From positions 62,001 to 126,000 of the forward strand of contig CACMQQ010000002.1 in the NCBI GenBank assembly GCA_902615915.1: 64,000 nt of DNA. Direction: 5' to 3'. Positions within the stretch are counted from its first letter, which is position 1. Each line of letters begins with the position of its first letter. The DNA comes from an uncultured Fidelibacterota bacterium (GTDB lineage: Bacteria; Fidelibacterota; Marinisomatia; Marinisomatales; TCS55). Positions 47,275 through 57,144 of this stretch are shown one piece after another. The notes under the pieces were generated by a model, which worked only from the letters and a program-made list of their open reading frames with translations, did no database searches and was not told the origin of the DNA. Position numbers and translations under genes: made by a program.

Positions 47275-49901
47275 GAGATCATTTTTAAATTTTTCTTCAA
47301 CAATTCTTTTTCTAGCTTTAATTGAATCATTTTTTCTTTTTCATGAGAAATGATATTTTCTGGTGCATTTGCTACAAAATTTTTATTAGAAAGCTTTTTC
47401 TCACTTACCAATATATGCTTTTTTAATTTGTCAATCCTTTTGGAAAGTCGATTAATTTCTAAATCAATATCTATTAGACCTTCTAGTGGAATAAATAACT
47501 CCATATTTTTTATAACTGCAGTTGCAGATTTAGAGGGTCTTTCCTCATTATTTATAAAAGAAATAAGATTTACTCCAGCAAGCATTTTAATTGCTTCATC
47601 AAAAGAAAGAATCATTTCTTTAAATGATTCTGAATTTGCGATATAAACTGTTGCTCTTTTTTTGGGTGGAATATTTAATTGACTCCTAATTGCACGAATA
47701 GATGTAACTATTTGTTGCAATAAGTCCATCGAATCAAAAACTTGCTCATTTTTTAAAACTTTACCATTTATCCATGGGGATATAATCAGATCCTTCTCAT
47801 TCTTAGTTTTAAAATATGACCACAACTCTTCAGTGATAAATGGCGAGTATGGATGTAGCAAGGTTAAAATTCCTTTCAAGACATGTATCAAAACGGTTCT
47901 AGCGATATCTGCTTTTTTTGGATCATCTCCATATAGACGAATCTTGGCTATTTCAACGTACCAATCACAAAAGTCATTCCATGTAAATTCATAAATAGCT
48001 TTAGCTGCCTCATTAAAACGATAATTGTTTAATTCTTTATTTACATTAAAAGCAGTTTCTTCAAACCTACTTATGATCCATTTATCTGATATATCTAAAT
48101 TCTCATGACTTAGATCAATGTCAGGAGGAATGCCATCTATCAAATTCATAAAAGTAAATCTCGCAGCATTCCATAGCTTGTTCATGAAATTCTTTCCAAC
48201 TTCAAGTCTATCTTTGGAAAAAAGAACATCCAATCCTTGTGGAGCCATCAATAAAGTTCCAAAACGAACTGCGTCTGTACCAAACTCTTTAAATAATGTT
48301 ATTGGATCGGGTGAATTACCTAATGATTTGCTGAATTTTTTACCATTAGCATCTCTTAAGATAGATGTAAAATATACATTTTTGAAAGGCTCTTCTCCCA
48401 AAAATTCATAGCCTGACATGATCATTCTAGCTACCCAGAAAAAAATAATATCTGGCCCCGTAACCAAGGTATTTGTAGGATAATATTTCTTTATAGAAGT
48501 GTCTTTTTCTATCCAGTTGTGAACTGCAAATGGCCAAAGCCATGAAGACGCCCATGTATCCAAAACATCTTTATCTCGAACCCAATTTTCTTTATCATCA
48601 GGACCCTTTTCTGAGACATGTAATTTGGATACATTGTCTTTATGATACCAAACAGGAATTTGATGACCCCATGATAATTGACGACTAATACACCAATCGT
48701 TAATATTCTCCATCCAATGATTATATGTTTTTACCCAATGGTTTGGATAGAATTTTATTTTTCCATCATTAACAGCATCCAAAGCAGGTTTAACGAGCTT
48801 ATTCATTTTCATATACCATTGTTCTGACATATAAAATTCTATTGGAACATTTCCTCTTTCAGAAAAACCGATATTGTTAATATGGTCTTCGGTTTTTTCT
48901 AGAAGATTTTCTAAGTTCATCCTTTTAATGACTTCTTTTCTTGCTCTCTCTCTTGATAGTCCTTGAAAATCTTGAGGAACATTTTCATTTAGCGAAGCAT
49001 CATCATTCATAATGTTGATAAATTCAAGATCATGTCTTTTTCCAATTTCAAAATCATTGGGATCATGAGCTGGCGTAACCTTCACACAACCTGTTCCAAA
49101 TTTTGGATCAACATGCTCATCAGCAATAATAGGTACTTTTCTATTAACGATAGGAATATTCGCATAGCTTCCAACTAAATGTGCATATCTTTCATCTTCG
49201 GGATTAACAGCTATTGCTGTATCACCGAGTAATGTCTCTGGACGAGTCGTTGCAACAACGAGGAAAGATTTATCTTTTTCGATAGGATATTTAAAATACC
49301 ATAGCTTTCCTGAAATTTCTTTGTGAATCACTTCCTCATCACTAATAGCAGATTGTGAAGAGGGACACCAGTTTACAAGTCTGTGGCCTTTGTAAATGAA
49401 ACCTTTGTTGTAAAGATGAACAAATGCTTTAATGACTGATCTTGAGTAATCATCATCCATTGTGAACTTTTGCCTTTTCCAATCGCAGGAACAGCCAAGT
49501 TTTTTGAGTTGATCAATAATAATTCCACCGTATTTTTCTTTCCATTTCCATGCATGATCAAGAAATTCTTCCCTGCTTAGTTGTTCTTTTTCTATACCCA
49601 TTTCTTCTAACATTTTCACAACTTTGGTCTCTGTCGCTATTGAGGCATGATCTATTCCAGGTATCCAGCAAGTGTTCTTTCCTTCCATTCTTGCTTTTCG
49701 TATCAGAACATCTTGTATTGTATTATTTAGTACATGACCCATGGTCAATTTACCTGTGATATTTGGAGGGGGAATCACTATGGAAAATGATTCATTAGAA
49801 GAATTTTCATCCCCAGTGAAGTAGTCTTTTTTCAACCACCTAGCATACCATTGGTCTTCTAATTGAGTCCAATTGTACGATTTTTCAAATTCGACTTTCA
49901 T
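47271..49901 (-). CDS. valS: valyl-tRNA synthetase
   Basis: PPPNITGKLTMGHVLNNT, GKKFSKSLGNSPDP, C-terminal coiled coil. Confidence 0.98.
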   Translation of the reverse strand: MKVEFEKSYNWTQLEDQWYARWLKKDYFTGDENSSNESFSIVIPPPNITGKLTMGHVLNNTIQDVLIRKARMEGKNTCWIPGIDHASIATETKVVKMLEEMGIEKEQLSREEFLDHAWKWKEKYGGIIIDQLKKLGCSCDWKRQKFTMDDDYSRSVIKAFVHLYNKGFIYKGHRLVNWCPSSQSAISDEEVIHKEISGKLWYFKYPIEKDKSFLVVATTRPETLLGDTAIAVNPEDERYAHLVGSYANIPIVNRKVPIIADEHVDPKFGTGCVKVTPAHDPNDFEIGKRHDLEFINIMNDDASLNENVPQDFQGLSRERARKEVIKRMNLENLLEKTEDHINNIGFSERGNVPIEFYMSEQWYMKMNKLVKPALDAVNDGKIKFYPNHWVKTYNHWMENINDWCISRQLSWGHQIPVWYHKDNVSKLHVSEKGPDDKENWVRDKDVLDTWASSWLWPFAVHNWIEKDTSIKKYYPTNTLVTGPDIIFFWVARMIMSGYEFLGEEPFKNVYFTSILRDANGKKFSKSLGNSPDPITLFKEFGTDAVRFGTLLMAPQGLDVLFSKDRLEVGKNFMNKLWNAARFTFMNLIDGIPPDIDLSHENLDISDKWIISRFEETAFNVNKELNNYRFNEAAKAIYEFTWNDFCDWYVEIAKIRLYGDDPKKADIARTVLIHVLKGILTLLHPYSPFITEELWSYFKTKNEKDLIISPWINGKVLKNEQVFDSMDLLQQIVTSIRAIRSQLNIPPKKRATVYIANSESFKEMILSFDEAIKMLAGVNLISFINNEERPSKSATAVIKNMELFIPLEGLIDIDLEINRLSKRIDKLKKHILVSEKKLSNKNFVANAPENIISHEKEKMIQLKLEKELLKKNLKMIS

Positions 49902-49927
49902 AATTTTTTTTTATAATATAATAGAAA

Positions 49928-50431
49928 TTATCTGTCTAGCATAAGACTAAATGCTGTAGTTAGCTTTAAAACATTTTGGTTCGACTTTGCTAAGTTGGCT
50001 GAAACTATCCTGCCTAGATTTCGCATGACCTTGTAGCCAATGTCAGAATTTTTCTCACAAATATTAAACAAATCTGTCTTATTTAATCGAGCAACCGTGC
50101 ATTTTTTTAAAGATCGGACATTTGCAGTTCTAAGATCTCCATCATTAAACATGGACATCTCACCAAATTGAGGAAAAGTGTCACTTTTAAGATTAATTAT
50201 CGCTTTTTCTCTTTTGTCAAATTCACCTTTGTTCATGGAAAGCGTAAGTGCTTGATTAACCTCTACTTCTCCATCTAAAAGAAGATATATGCAATCGCCT
50301 TTATCGCCTTCTGTGATTAACTTTTCACCTACATCGAACTTAATTTTCTCAATTACTTTAATAAATTTATTTATATCGCTTTCAGTTAAATCTTCAAAAA
50401 TTTGAAAGTTGTTCAATTTATCAAAATTCAT
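49928..50431 (-). CDS. cyclic nucleotide-binding domain protein (no visible DNA-binding domain)
   Basis: GEKLITEGDKGDCIYLLLDGEVEV, FGEMSMFNDGDLRTANVRS. Confidence 0.88.
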   Translation of the reverse strand: MNFDKLNNFQIFEDLTESDINKFIKVIEKIKFDVGEKLITEGDKGDCIYLLLDGEVEVNQALTLSMNKGEFDKREKAIINLKSDTFPQFGEMSMFNDGDLRTANVRSLKKCTVARLNKTDLFNICEKNSDIGYKVMRNLGRIVSANLAKSNQNVLKLTTAFSLMLDR

Positions 50432-50439
50432 TTTATCCT

Positions 50440-51567
50440 CTATGGTATTATAATGGCATGTTCGCCATCTTGGAGCACATAATTCTTTTTTGGATTGACC
50501 GATACATGTATTTTGCTTTGATCATGCAATGGAACACCACCTTCTTTTAATTTTCTTTCGATAAATTCATCAAGCGCTGAGGTGTCGGTCGATAAAATTT
50601 CACCTATTCCTAAATTTTCATCCTCTGCATAAAGACCAATCAAAATAGAGCCATCCTTAGATCTAAAATGATTAAATAGAGTATCAAAGGTTTTCCCTAC
50701 AAATTCGTCAGGAATTTGCTTTCTTTTAAAATGATAGCTTGAACCGCTATTTATTAATTGGTTCGCAATTTGAGGGACTCCAGGATCAATGACATGAGAG
50801 GCTAATAAATGAGTACTCATATCGTCAACTACGACTACTTCATCCGCATTCGCTCTTTTAATATGAGTCAAATTTTCTCTGTTGTGTATATAAGCTATAA
50901 CTCTCAAACTTGAATCCAAATTCTTAATGGTTAAAGTTGCAAAGACTGTCTTTTCGTCATGAGGCTCATTCTCCCCAGCAGCAATATTTGGCAGGATAAC
51001 TACCGTATTAGACATAAGAACATTTGCTTTTTGTAAGATCTCTTCATGTGTGAAATCGCCTGCTACAAAGTGAACATTCATTTTTGGAAATTTATTTTTA
51101 ATCTGTGCAATTTCCTTTTCATCTAGATCATTTACTAAAACAACTTCATTTTCTTTGGTTTGAATGATACGATCGTATATAGATTCCAATACTCTAATCG
51201 CGGATGGATTCCAACCGCAAAGTATTATATGATTTTTCAAATTTAGCTTTTCCAATCCTTTTCCCTCCCTAATATTCTGAACAACAAATATCGAAGATAT
51301 TGAAGCGGTAAGTAAAGACACCAATGAAATACCAATAAACATGATGATTATTGCGAAAAGACGACCCTGGGGTGAAGATGGAGAATAATCTCCATAACCA
51401 ACAGTTGTCATTGTTACAATAGCCCACCAAAATGGGGTATCTCCCTCAGTAATTTCACCCGTTTCAAGAACTTGAATGACCAACCCTCCGATCACCATAG
51501 TAATTAAAATGCCAGCACTAACTTGAAAAAAGCGATTACTAATTAATGTTTTGAGCCACAACCTCAT
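50440..51567 (-). CDS. potassium channel with RCK/TrkA-N domain
   Basis: Pore TMTTVGYGDYSP, two TM helices, HIILCGWNPSAIRVL RCK domain. Confidence 0.94.
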   Translation of the reverse strand: MRLWLKTLISNRFFQVSAGILITMVIGGLVIQVLETGEITEGDTPFWWAIVTMTTVGYGDYSPSSPQGRLFAIIIMFIGISLVSLLTASISSIFVVQNIREGKGLEKLNLKNHIILCGWNPSAIRVLESIYDRIIQTKENEVVLVNDLDEKEIAQIKNKFPKMNVHFVAGDFTHEEILQKANVLMSNTVVILPNIAAGENEPHDEKTVFATLTIKNLDSSLRVIAYIHNRENLTHIKRANADEVVVVDDMSTHLLASHVIDPGVPQIANQLINSGSSYHFKRKQIPDEFVGKTFDTLFNHFRSKDGSILIGLYAEDENLGIGEILSTDTSALDEFIERKLKEGGVPLHDQSKIHVSVNPKKNYVLQDGEHAIIIP

Positions 51568-51669
51568 TTCAAAATTTAGTTATTCTTAGACTCTTTGACT
51601 TTAAAAAAAGGAAAATTTTCAAAAAAAGATTTATTTTCAGCAAACTGTGATTTTTTATAATTTTACATC

Positions 51670-52296
51670 ATGAACATTCTATACAAATTGTTGGTTTTCA
51701 TACTTATCAACGCTTTGGTTTTAGGTCAAATACGAACAGGACCAGCTCCAGTGAAAATTGGATACGTAGGTACTGACATTGCTGGATACGATGATTGGCT
51801 CGCTGGAGAATTAGAACAAAAACTGCTGGAAATCTTTTCAGACCTATCGCAAGAACAATACATTGGCACTCAATATTTTAATAATAAGATTGATGTTAAT
51901 GCATTTTATTCTGACATTAATAATGATTCATTTGCAAAATTATCTGATGAAATTGATGCGGACTATTTTTTTGCAGGAAAAATTGAGAACCCAACAACGA
52001 ACTCTAGCAGAGTTATGATTCAAGGAACATTTTACAAATATAATAAGAAGTCTGACATCATTAGTAAGCATGATATTCTAAGGTATTACGACCAATTTGA
52101 TTTAGAGATTGAAAAAATTAAAGAGTCGCAACTAAATACCATTAAAAATATTAACCAGCCAGCATCACTATTAAAAGCTGGTCTATTTTTTGGAGCAATC
52201 GCCATAATAGGAATTTTATTATTTACTTTTAGTGCAGCAGGAATTAGTGCTGAAGGTGAGGGCAACAGCTCTACTAATCCCCCGACAGACAATTAG
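51670..52296 (+). CDS. uncharacterised exported protein with C-terminal TM (paralog of 55047-55727)
   Basis: Signal peptide, VKIGYVGTDIAG, DADYFFAGKIEN, late hydrophobic helix and Ser/Thr/Pro tail. Confidence 0.65.
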   Translation: MNILYKLLVFILINALVLGQIRTGPAPVKIGYVGTDIAGYDDWLAGELEQKLLEIFSDLSQEQYIGTQYFNNKIDVNAFYSDINNDSFAKLSDEIDADYFFAGKIENPTTNSSRVMIQGTFYKYNKKSDIISKHDILRYYDQFDLEIEKIKESQLNTIKNINQPASLLKAGLFFGAIAIIGILLFTFSAAGISAEGEGNSSTNPPTDN

Positions 52297-53675
52297 TGAA
52301 AATTATTTTAAAAAAAATAATATTTTTATTATTGGTATTATTTATTGGATGTGAAAATAGAAATCCAAACAACCTTGGTAAGATTGCTTTATCCTATCAA
52401 CAAGAATCAAAAAAGATCATAGATGCCATATTAAGTGACTCTGTTGGTTTTAATCGTGTTGCTGAGCTTTGTGATACTTTTGGACCTAGATTGAGTGGCA
52501 GCGAGAATTTAGAAAAAGCAATTCTTTGGATCATGCAAGAAATGAAAAAGGATGGTATAGAAAATGTTAGAAGTGAAGAAGTAATGGTTCCTAAATGGGT
52601 TCGCGGCGAAGAATCAGCTAAAATGGTAAAACCATGGTCAAAGAATCTAGCTATGCTTGGTCTCGGTGGAAGCATAGGGACCAAAAGTAATGGCATAACA
52701 GCAAAAGTTATTGAAGTAAGTAATTTTGAAGAATTAGCTAATCGATCAAATGAAGTCAAAGGAAAGATTGTTTTATTTAATGTTCCTTTCGATACATATA
52801 GTAACACAGTTAAATATAGAGTGCGCGGAGCAATTGAAGCATCAAAACACGGCGCTGTTGCTAGTCTAGTTCGCTCTGTTGGAACATTTTCAATGAATAC
52901 TCCTCATACTGGAAATAGCTCTTACGAGGATGGAGTAAAAAAGATACCTCACGCGGCGATCACAATTGAAGATGCTGCAATGATTGGAAGAATGCTAGAA
53001 AATGGACAAGATGTTGAAGTCAATCTAAAAATGGAAGCACAAAACTATCCTGATGTTTTATCGCACAACGTTGTAGGAGAAATTATTGGAAGCGAATTTC
53101 CAGATCAGGTGATCGTGATTGGTGGCCACATTGATTCATGGGATGTAGGTCAAGGTGCCATGGATGATGCTGGCGGTTGTGTAGCCGCATGGAACGTATT
53201 AAGAATCCTAAAAGAATTAAACATAAGACCAAAAAGGACTATCCGATTAGTTTTGTGGACCAATGAAGAAAATGGACTGAGAGGTGCAAATGCTTACAGA
53301 AACAAATATTTAGATAAATTAAAGGATCACATTCTAGCTATAGAATCTGATGCCGGTATTTTTAAGCCAAGCGGTTTTGGATTTACAGGGCCTGATGAAT
53401 CTTTAAACATATTGCAAGACATCGGCACGCTTTTAAAACCAATTCAATCAGGAGTTATTACTAAAGGTGGAGGTGGTGCAGATATCGGACCAATTATGGC
53501 TGAAGGTGTTCCAGGCATGGGCTTAACTGTAGAGTCAAAAAAATATTTTTGGTACCATCATACTGCTGCCGATACATGGGATAAATTAAATATTCAAGAA
53601 TTTAATCAGTGCGTTGCTACAATGGCAGTAATGTCCTTCGTAGTGGCAGATATGGATATCAGACTACCTAAATAA
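52296..53675 (+). CDS. M28 family metallopeptidase lipoprotein (carboxypeptidase Q-like)
   Basis: Lipobox LFIGCEN; VIGGHIDSWDVGQGAMDDAGG, WTNEENGLRGA; GTG start overlapping upstream TAG. Confidence 0.92.
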   Translation: MKIILKKIIFLLLVLFIGCENRNPNNLGKIALSYQQESKKIIDAILSDSVGFNRVAELCDTFGPRLSGSENLEKAILWIMQEMKKDGIENVRSEEVMVPKWVRGEESAKMVKPWSKNLAMLGLGGSIGTKSNGITAKVIEVSNFEELANRSNEVKGKIVLFNVPFDTYSNTVKYRVRGAIEASKHGAVASLVRSVGTFSMNTPHTGNSSYEDGVKKIPHAAITIEDAAMIGRMLENGQDVEVNLKMEAQNYPDVLSHNVVGEIIGSEFPDQVIVIGGHIDSWDVGQGAMDDAGGCVAAWNVLRILKELNIRPKRTIRLVLWTNEENGLRGANAYRNKYLDKLKDHILAIESDAGIFKPSGFGFTGPDESLNILQDIGTLLKPIQSGVITKGGGGADIGPIMAEGVPGMGLTVESKKYFWYHHTAADTWDKLNIQEFNQCVATMAVMSFVVADMDIRLPK

Positions 53676-53688
53676 TTCTTATTTAAAG

Positions 53689-54987
53689 TTACCCAACGCC
53701 ATTTTTAATTATTTCTTCCATTGCATCTGAAAACCTATCTATTTCTTCGATGGTAGTGTAGACATGAGGAGTTACTCTACAGCCTTCAAACTCATCATTT
53801 TTAATCGCAACGACGAAAATGCGATATTTATCCCATAAATGCTTTGCGACATCAGAAGTGTCAATGCCTTTGATTTGAACAGTGGCAATGGCGCATCCCA
53901 GGCCTAGCTTCAAACTAGTATGAAGTTTGATTCTTTTATTTTTTATTAGTCTTTTGGCCCATCTATCTCGCAAATATATCAATCTAGCTTCTTTATTTTT
54001 GCTTCCTATGCCTTGATGAAATGTTAGGGCATCTCCGATAGCTAAATAATTGGCTGCTGGGTGCGTACCAATCTCTTCAAACTTTCGAATATCCTCAGAA
54101 TTACATTTACCAGGAGCTTGCAATGGCCATAAGTCTTTTATTTTTTCTTTACGGACATAGAGAAGTCCGGTTCCATGAGGAGCGCACAACCATTTATGCA
54201 AACTTGAGGCATAATAATCACATTCGAGGTCATCTATATTAAAATCAAAATGAGCAAATGAGTGAGCTCCATCAACAATAACGGGTATATCATATTTTCT
54301 AGCCATATTGACTACTTTTTTAACAGGAAGAATTTGTCCAGTCAAATTTATCATATGACACATAAGGATTAATTTTGTTTTTTTTGAAATGTTTTTTTCA
54401 AAGAGATCGACTATTTCATTTTCATTTTCTGCAGGAGTTGGAATTTTAAATTGTTTCATAACAATACCATCACGGCATTCTCTTTGTTTAAAAGTATTTA
54501 TCATCCTTCCATAATCTTGTGTAGTAGTTAAGACCTCATTCCCCGAATTCAAGTCAAATCCATTTTGGCATATCTGTAGACTTTCTGACGCATTGCGAGT
54601 CAATGCAATTTCCTCCGGGCTACATCTGAAAAATCTGGCAAGCCTTCTTCTCACAGGCTCTCTTTGAGGTTCTAAAATTCTCCACATTGAGTAAGCAGGT
54701 GAAGTATTTGAAAAATCTAAATGCCTTTTCATTGCATTTTGAACAACTGATGGAGAAGGGCTAACTCCTCCATTGTTTAAATTGACCATACCACGATCAG
54801 CGGTATAGCCTTGTTGGATCTCTCTCCAAAAGCTCTCGTCCCTAGCAACTTGATGCGGTTTTTTATCATTTAAATTCATTTTTTTGAGGACTTTGGCAGA
54901 CAATGAAGGATTTAGTGCTGCAATAGAGGTTAGCGCTATAGGCTTTGTTATCGATTCTAAAAATGCTCTGCGATCTAAATTTTTCAT
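53689..54987 (-). CDS. class V aminotransferase (isopenicillin N epimerase-like) with Tat-like leader
   Basis: DRRAFLESI twin-Arg leader; VNLNNGGVSPSP, VDGAHSFAHFDFNIDDLECDYYASSLHKWLCAPHGTGLLY. Confidence 0.88.
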   Translation of the reverse strand: MKNLDRRAFLESITKPIALTSIAALNPSLSAKVLKKMNLNDKKPHQVARDESFWREIQQGYTADRGMVNLNNGGVSPSPSVVQNAMKRHLDFSNTSPAYSMWRILEPQREPVRRRLARFFRCSPEEIALTRNASESLQICQNGFDLNSGNEVLTTTQDYGRMINTFKQRECRDGIVMKQFKIPTPAENENEIVDLFEKNISKKTKLILMCHMINLTGQILPVKKVVNMARKYDIPVIVDGAHSFAHFDFNIDDLECDYYASSLHKWLCAPHGTGLLYVRKEKIKDLWPLQAPGKCNSEDIRKFEEIGTHPAANYLAIGDALTFHQGIGSKNKEARLIYLRDRWAKRLIKNKRIKLHTSLKLGLGCAIATVQIKGIDTSDVAKHLWDKYRIFVVAIKNDEFEGCRVTPHVYTTIEEIDRFSDAMEEIIKNGVG

Positions 54988-55046
54988 ATTCCCTCCAAAC
55001 TAAATATCATTTGTTTTGTGAATTGACACTTTCATAATTTGATACC

Positions 55047-55727
55047 ATGTATATTAATATAAGAACTTATTTTACAAAAATGCTCATATTTCTCTTGTCT
55101 GCATCCTTAATTATGCAAAACAGTATAATCTTTGCTCAAAAAACAAAACCAAATACAAAACTAGTTAATGTGGGGTATGTAGGCGAGAGCCTAATAAACA
55201 TCAATGAAAAGAATCAATCTTATTTAAGTCAAAAACTTCTTGGGGCATTGAATCAAAACTATTATGAATTTTATGATTCTCAAACAATTGGTAAAAAAAC
55301 AAAACTAACTCCAATTTCTTTTAATAGTAACGAAGATGAACTGAAAATCATCCTTAATGAAATAGCAATTAACGCCGATCTAGATTACGTTTTTGTTTCA
55401 GTTTTTGAAAATATTGCACCTCAAAACGAAAGAGCAATGCTTAAAGGAACAGTTTTTCGTTACAACCTATCTTCAAATGATATTTTTAATTATGAGATTC
55501 TTTCATACCTTGAAGATCTTGACATGCATATGAAGAATGTTAAAAATAGACTGGTTGACAACATTCCAAGAAGTGTATATGGAATGAAAAAAAATAGAAA
55601 CTTTCTTTTACTTGGAGTTTTGCTAGTTTTAGGTGTAGCTCTCAATCAATCGTTTGAAAATCTCGGTAAATACCTAAACCCTGGAAGCTCTGGCGGATCA
55701 AGTACAGACCCTGGTGGTACAAATTAA
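55047..55727 (+). CDS. uncharacterised exported protein with C-terminal TM (paralog of 51670-52296)
   Basis: LVNVGYVGESLININ, DYVFVSVFENIAPQNERAMLKGTVFRYNLSSNDIFNYEILSYLEDLD, TM plus Gly/Ser tail. Confidence 0.6.
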   Translation: MYINIRTYFTKMLIFLLSASLIMQNSIIFAQKTKPNTKLVNVGYVGESLININEKNQSYLSQKLLGALNQNYYEFYDSQTIGKKTKLTPISFNSNEDELKIILNEIAINADLDYVFVSVFENIAPQNERAMLKGTVFRYNLSSNDIFNYEILSYLEDLDMHMKNVKNRLVDNIPRSVYGMKKNRNFLLLGVLLVLGVALNQSFENLGKYLNPGSSGGSSTDPGGTN

Positions 55728-55728
55728 T

Positions 55729-57144
55729 TTATTCTTTATTGAATAAAGCCACTGTTTCAATATGAGGGGTATGAGGAAACATATCTACAACGCTTATATT
55801 CTTTAAATGATAACCACTTTTAACTAATATTTTAGAATCTCTTGCCTGCGTGGTTGGGTTGCAAGATACGTATATTAACGAATCTGGTTTCATTCTAGGA
55901 ATGAAACTGACCATATCCTTGTGCATTCCTGCTCGCGGAGGGTCAACAATAATTATGTTTGGCTTTGGTAGTTCTCTTGGTAATTGTCCACTTTTAAAAT
56001 AAGTATCCAGATTAGCTTTCAAAAAAGTTATATTTTTTACATTGTTTTTAGTAGCATTGATTTGGGCATTTTCAAGGGATGACCTAATTATCTCAAAACC
56101 ATAAACATGCTTTGCGGTTTGAGATAAGGATAAACCTATCGTGCCTGTGCCGCAATAAAGGTCATAGATAACTTCATTTCCTTTAAGATTACATAGCTTT
56201 TTCACCTCATCATAAAGCTTCTCGCCTTGCAATGTATTAGTTTGAAAAAATGAGTTTGCAGAAATGTCAAACGTTAAACCATTCATTTTTTCCTCTATAG
56301 TTCTTTTGCCGTGTAAAAGGATTTCATATTCGCCGTAAGAAACATCAGCCTTTTTAGTATTGATGTTGTTGATTATTGTTGTTACCTCTGGTATATCATT
56401 TTTTAATATTTTTACAATTGGCTCTAACTTTTCAATATCTTCATAAGCTGTAACAATATTCACCATTATTTGATTTGTATTAAATCCATATCTTATCATT
56501 AAATGTCTTAAAAATCCTATATGGGTTCTTGGGTTGTAAGGTTTAAGGTTTGTATTCTCTTTGCATTTTTTCTTTACAGCTTCAAGTATTTTATTACCAA
56601 TTTTAGGTTGAATGTGACATTTATCAATATCAAGTATTTTATCAAAGCGGCGAGGGATATGAAGACCCAGGGCAAACGATTTATCAACACCTTCGGGCTC
56701 ACTTTCTAACACCCAGCGATTCGATGAAAAAGAAAATTCCATTTTATTTCTGTAATAGTATTTCTTTTTTGCCTTTATAATATTGCCAATCTTAGCATTA
56801 TTTATATCGCCTAGTCTTATAAATGCATCATTTACTTGATTAATTTTTTGTTTAATTTGTTCATCATATGCTAGATTTTGCAGTTTGCTGCAAATGAAAA
56901 AATGATCGCATTTTTCTTTTATTTTTTTTGGAGATTCTTTGAGTACATCAACAATATATGCTTCTGAATATCCTCTTTTTTTTTTATAAATATGACCAAG
57001 CACTGTCTGTCCAGGGAGGCCCCCTTTCACAAAAACTACAAAATCATCTAATTTTGCTAATCCAAGACCTCCATATGCTAATGATTCTATCTCTAATTCT
57101 AGCTCTTGGCCTTTTCTTGTTGGATTTTCTTGTTTTGTGATCAC
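55729..57144 (-). CDS. rlmD: 23S rRNA (uracil-5-)-methyltransferase, RumA/RlmD family
   Basis: TRAM domain; YDLYCGTGTIGLSLS; IIVDPPRAGMHKD; YVSCNPTTQARD. Confidence 0.9.
   Translation of the reverse strand: MITKQENPTRKGQELELEIESLAYGGLGLAKLDDFVVFVKGGLPGQTVLGHIYKKKRGYSEAYIVDVLKESPKKIKEKCDHFFICSKLQNLAYDEQIKQKINQVNDAFIRLGDINNAKIGNIIKAKKKYYYRNKMEFSFSSNRWVLESEPEGVDKSFALGLHIPRRFDKILDIDKCHIQPKIGNKILEAVKKKCKENTNLKPYNPRTHIGFLRHLMIRYGFNTNQIMVNIVTAYEDIEKLEPIVKILKNDIPEVTTIINNINTKKADVSYGEYEILLHGKRTIEEKMNGLTFDISANSFFQTNTLQGEKLYDEVKKLCNLKGNEVIYDLYCGTGTIGLSLSQTAKHVYGFEIIRSSLENAQINATKNNVKNITFLKANLDTYFKSGQLPRELPKPNIIIVDPPRAGMHKDMVSFIPRMKPDSLIYVSCNPTTQARDSKILVKSGYHLKNISVVDMFPHTPHIETVALFNKE

Noticed and set aside
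55730-55750. Inverted repeat TTTATTC-TTTATT-GAATAAA at the convergent junction
   Set aside because: Almost pure A/T and overlaps rlmD terminal codons; cannot be distinguished from background without thermodynamic scoring
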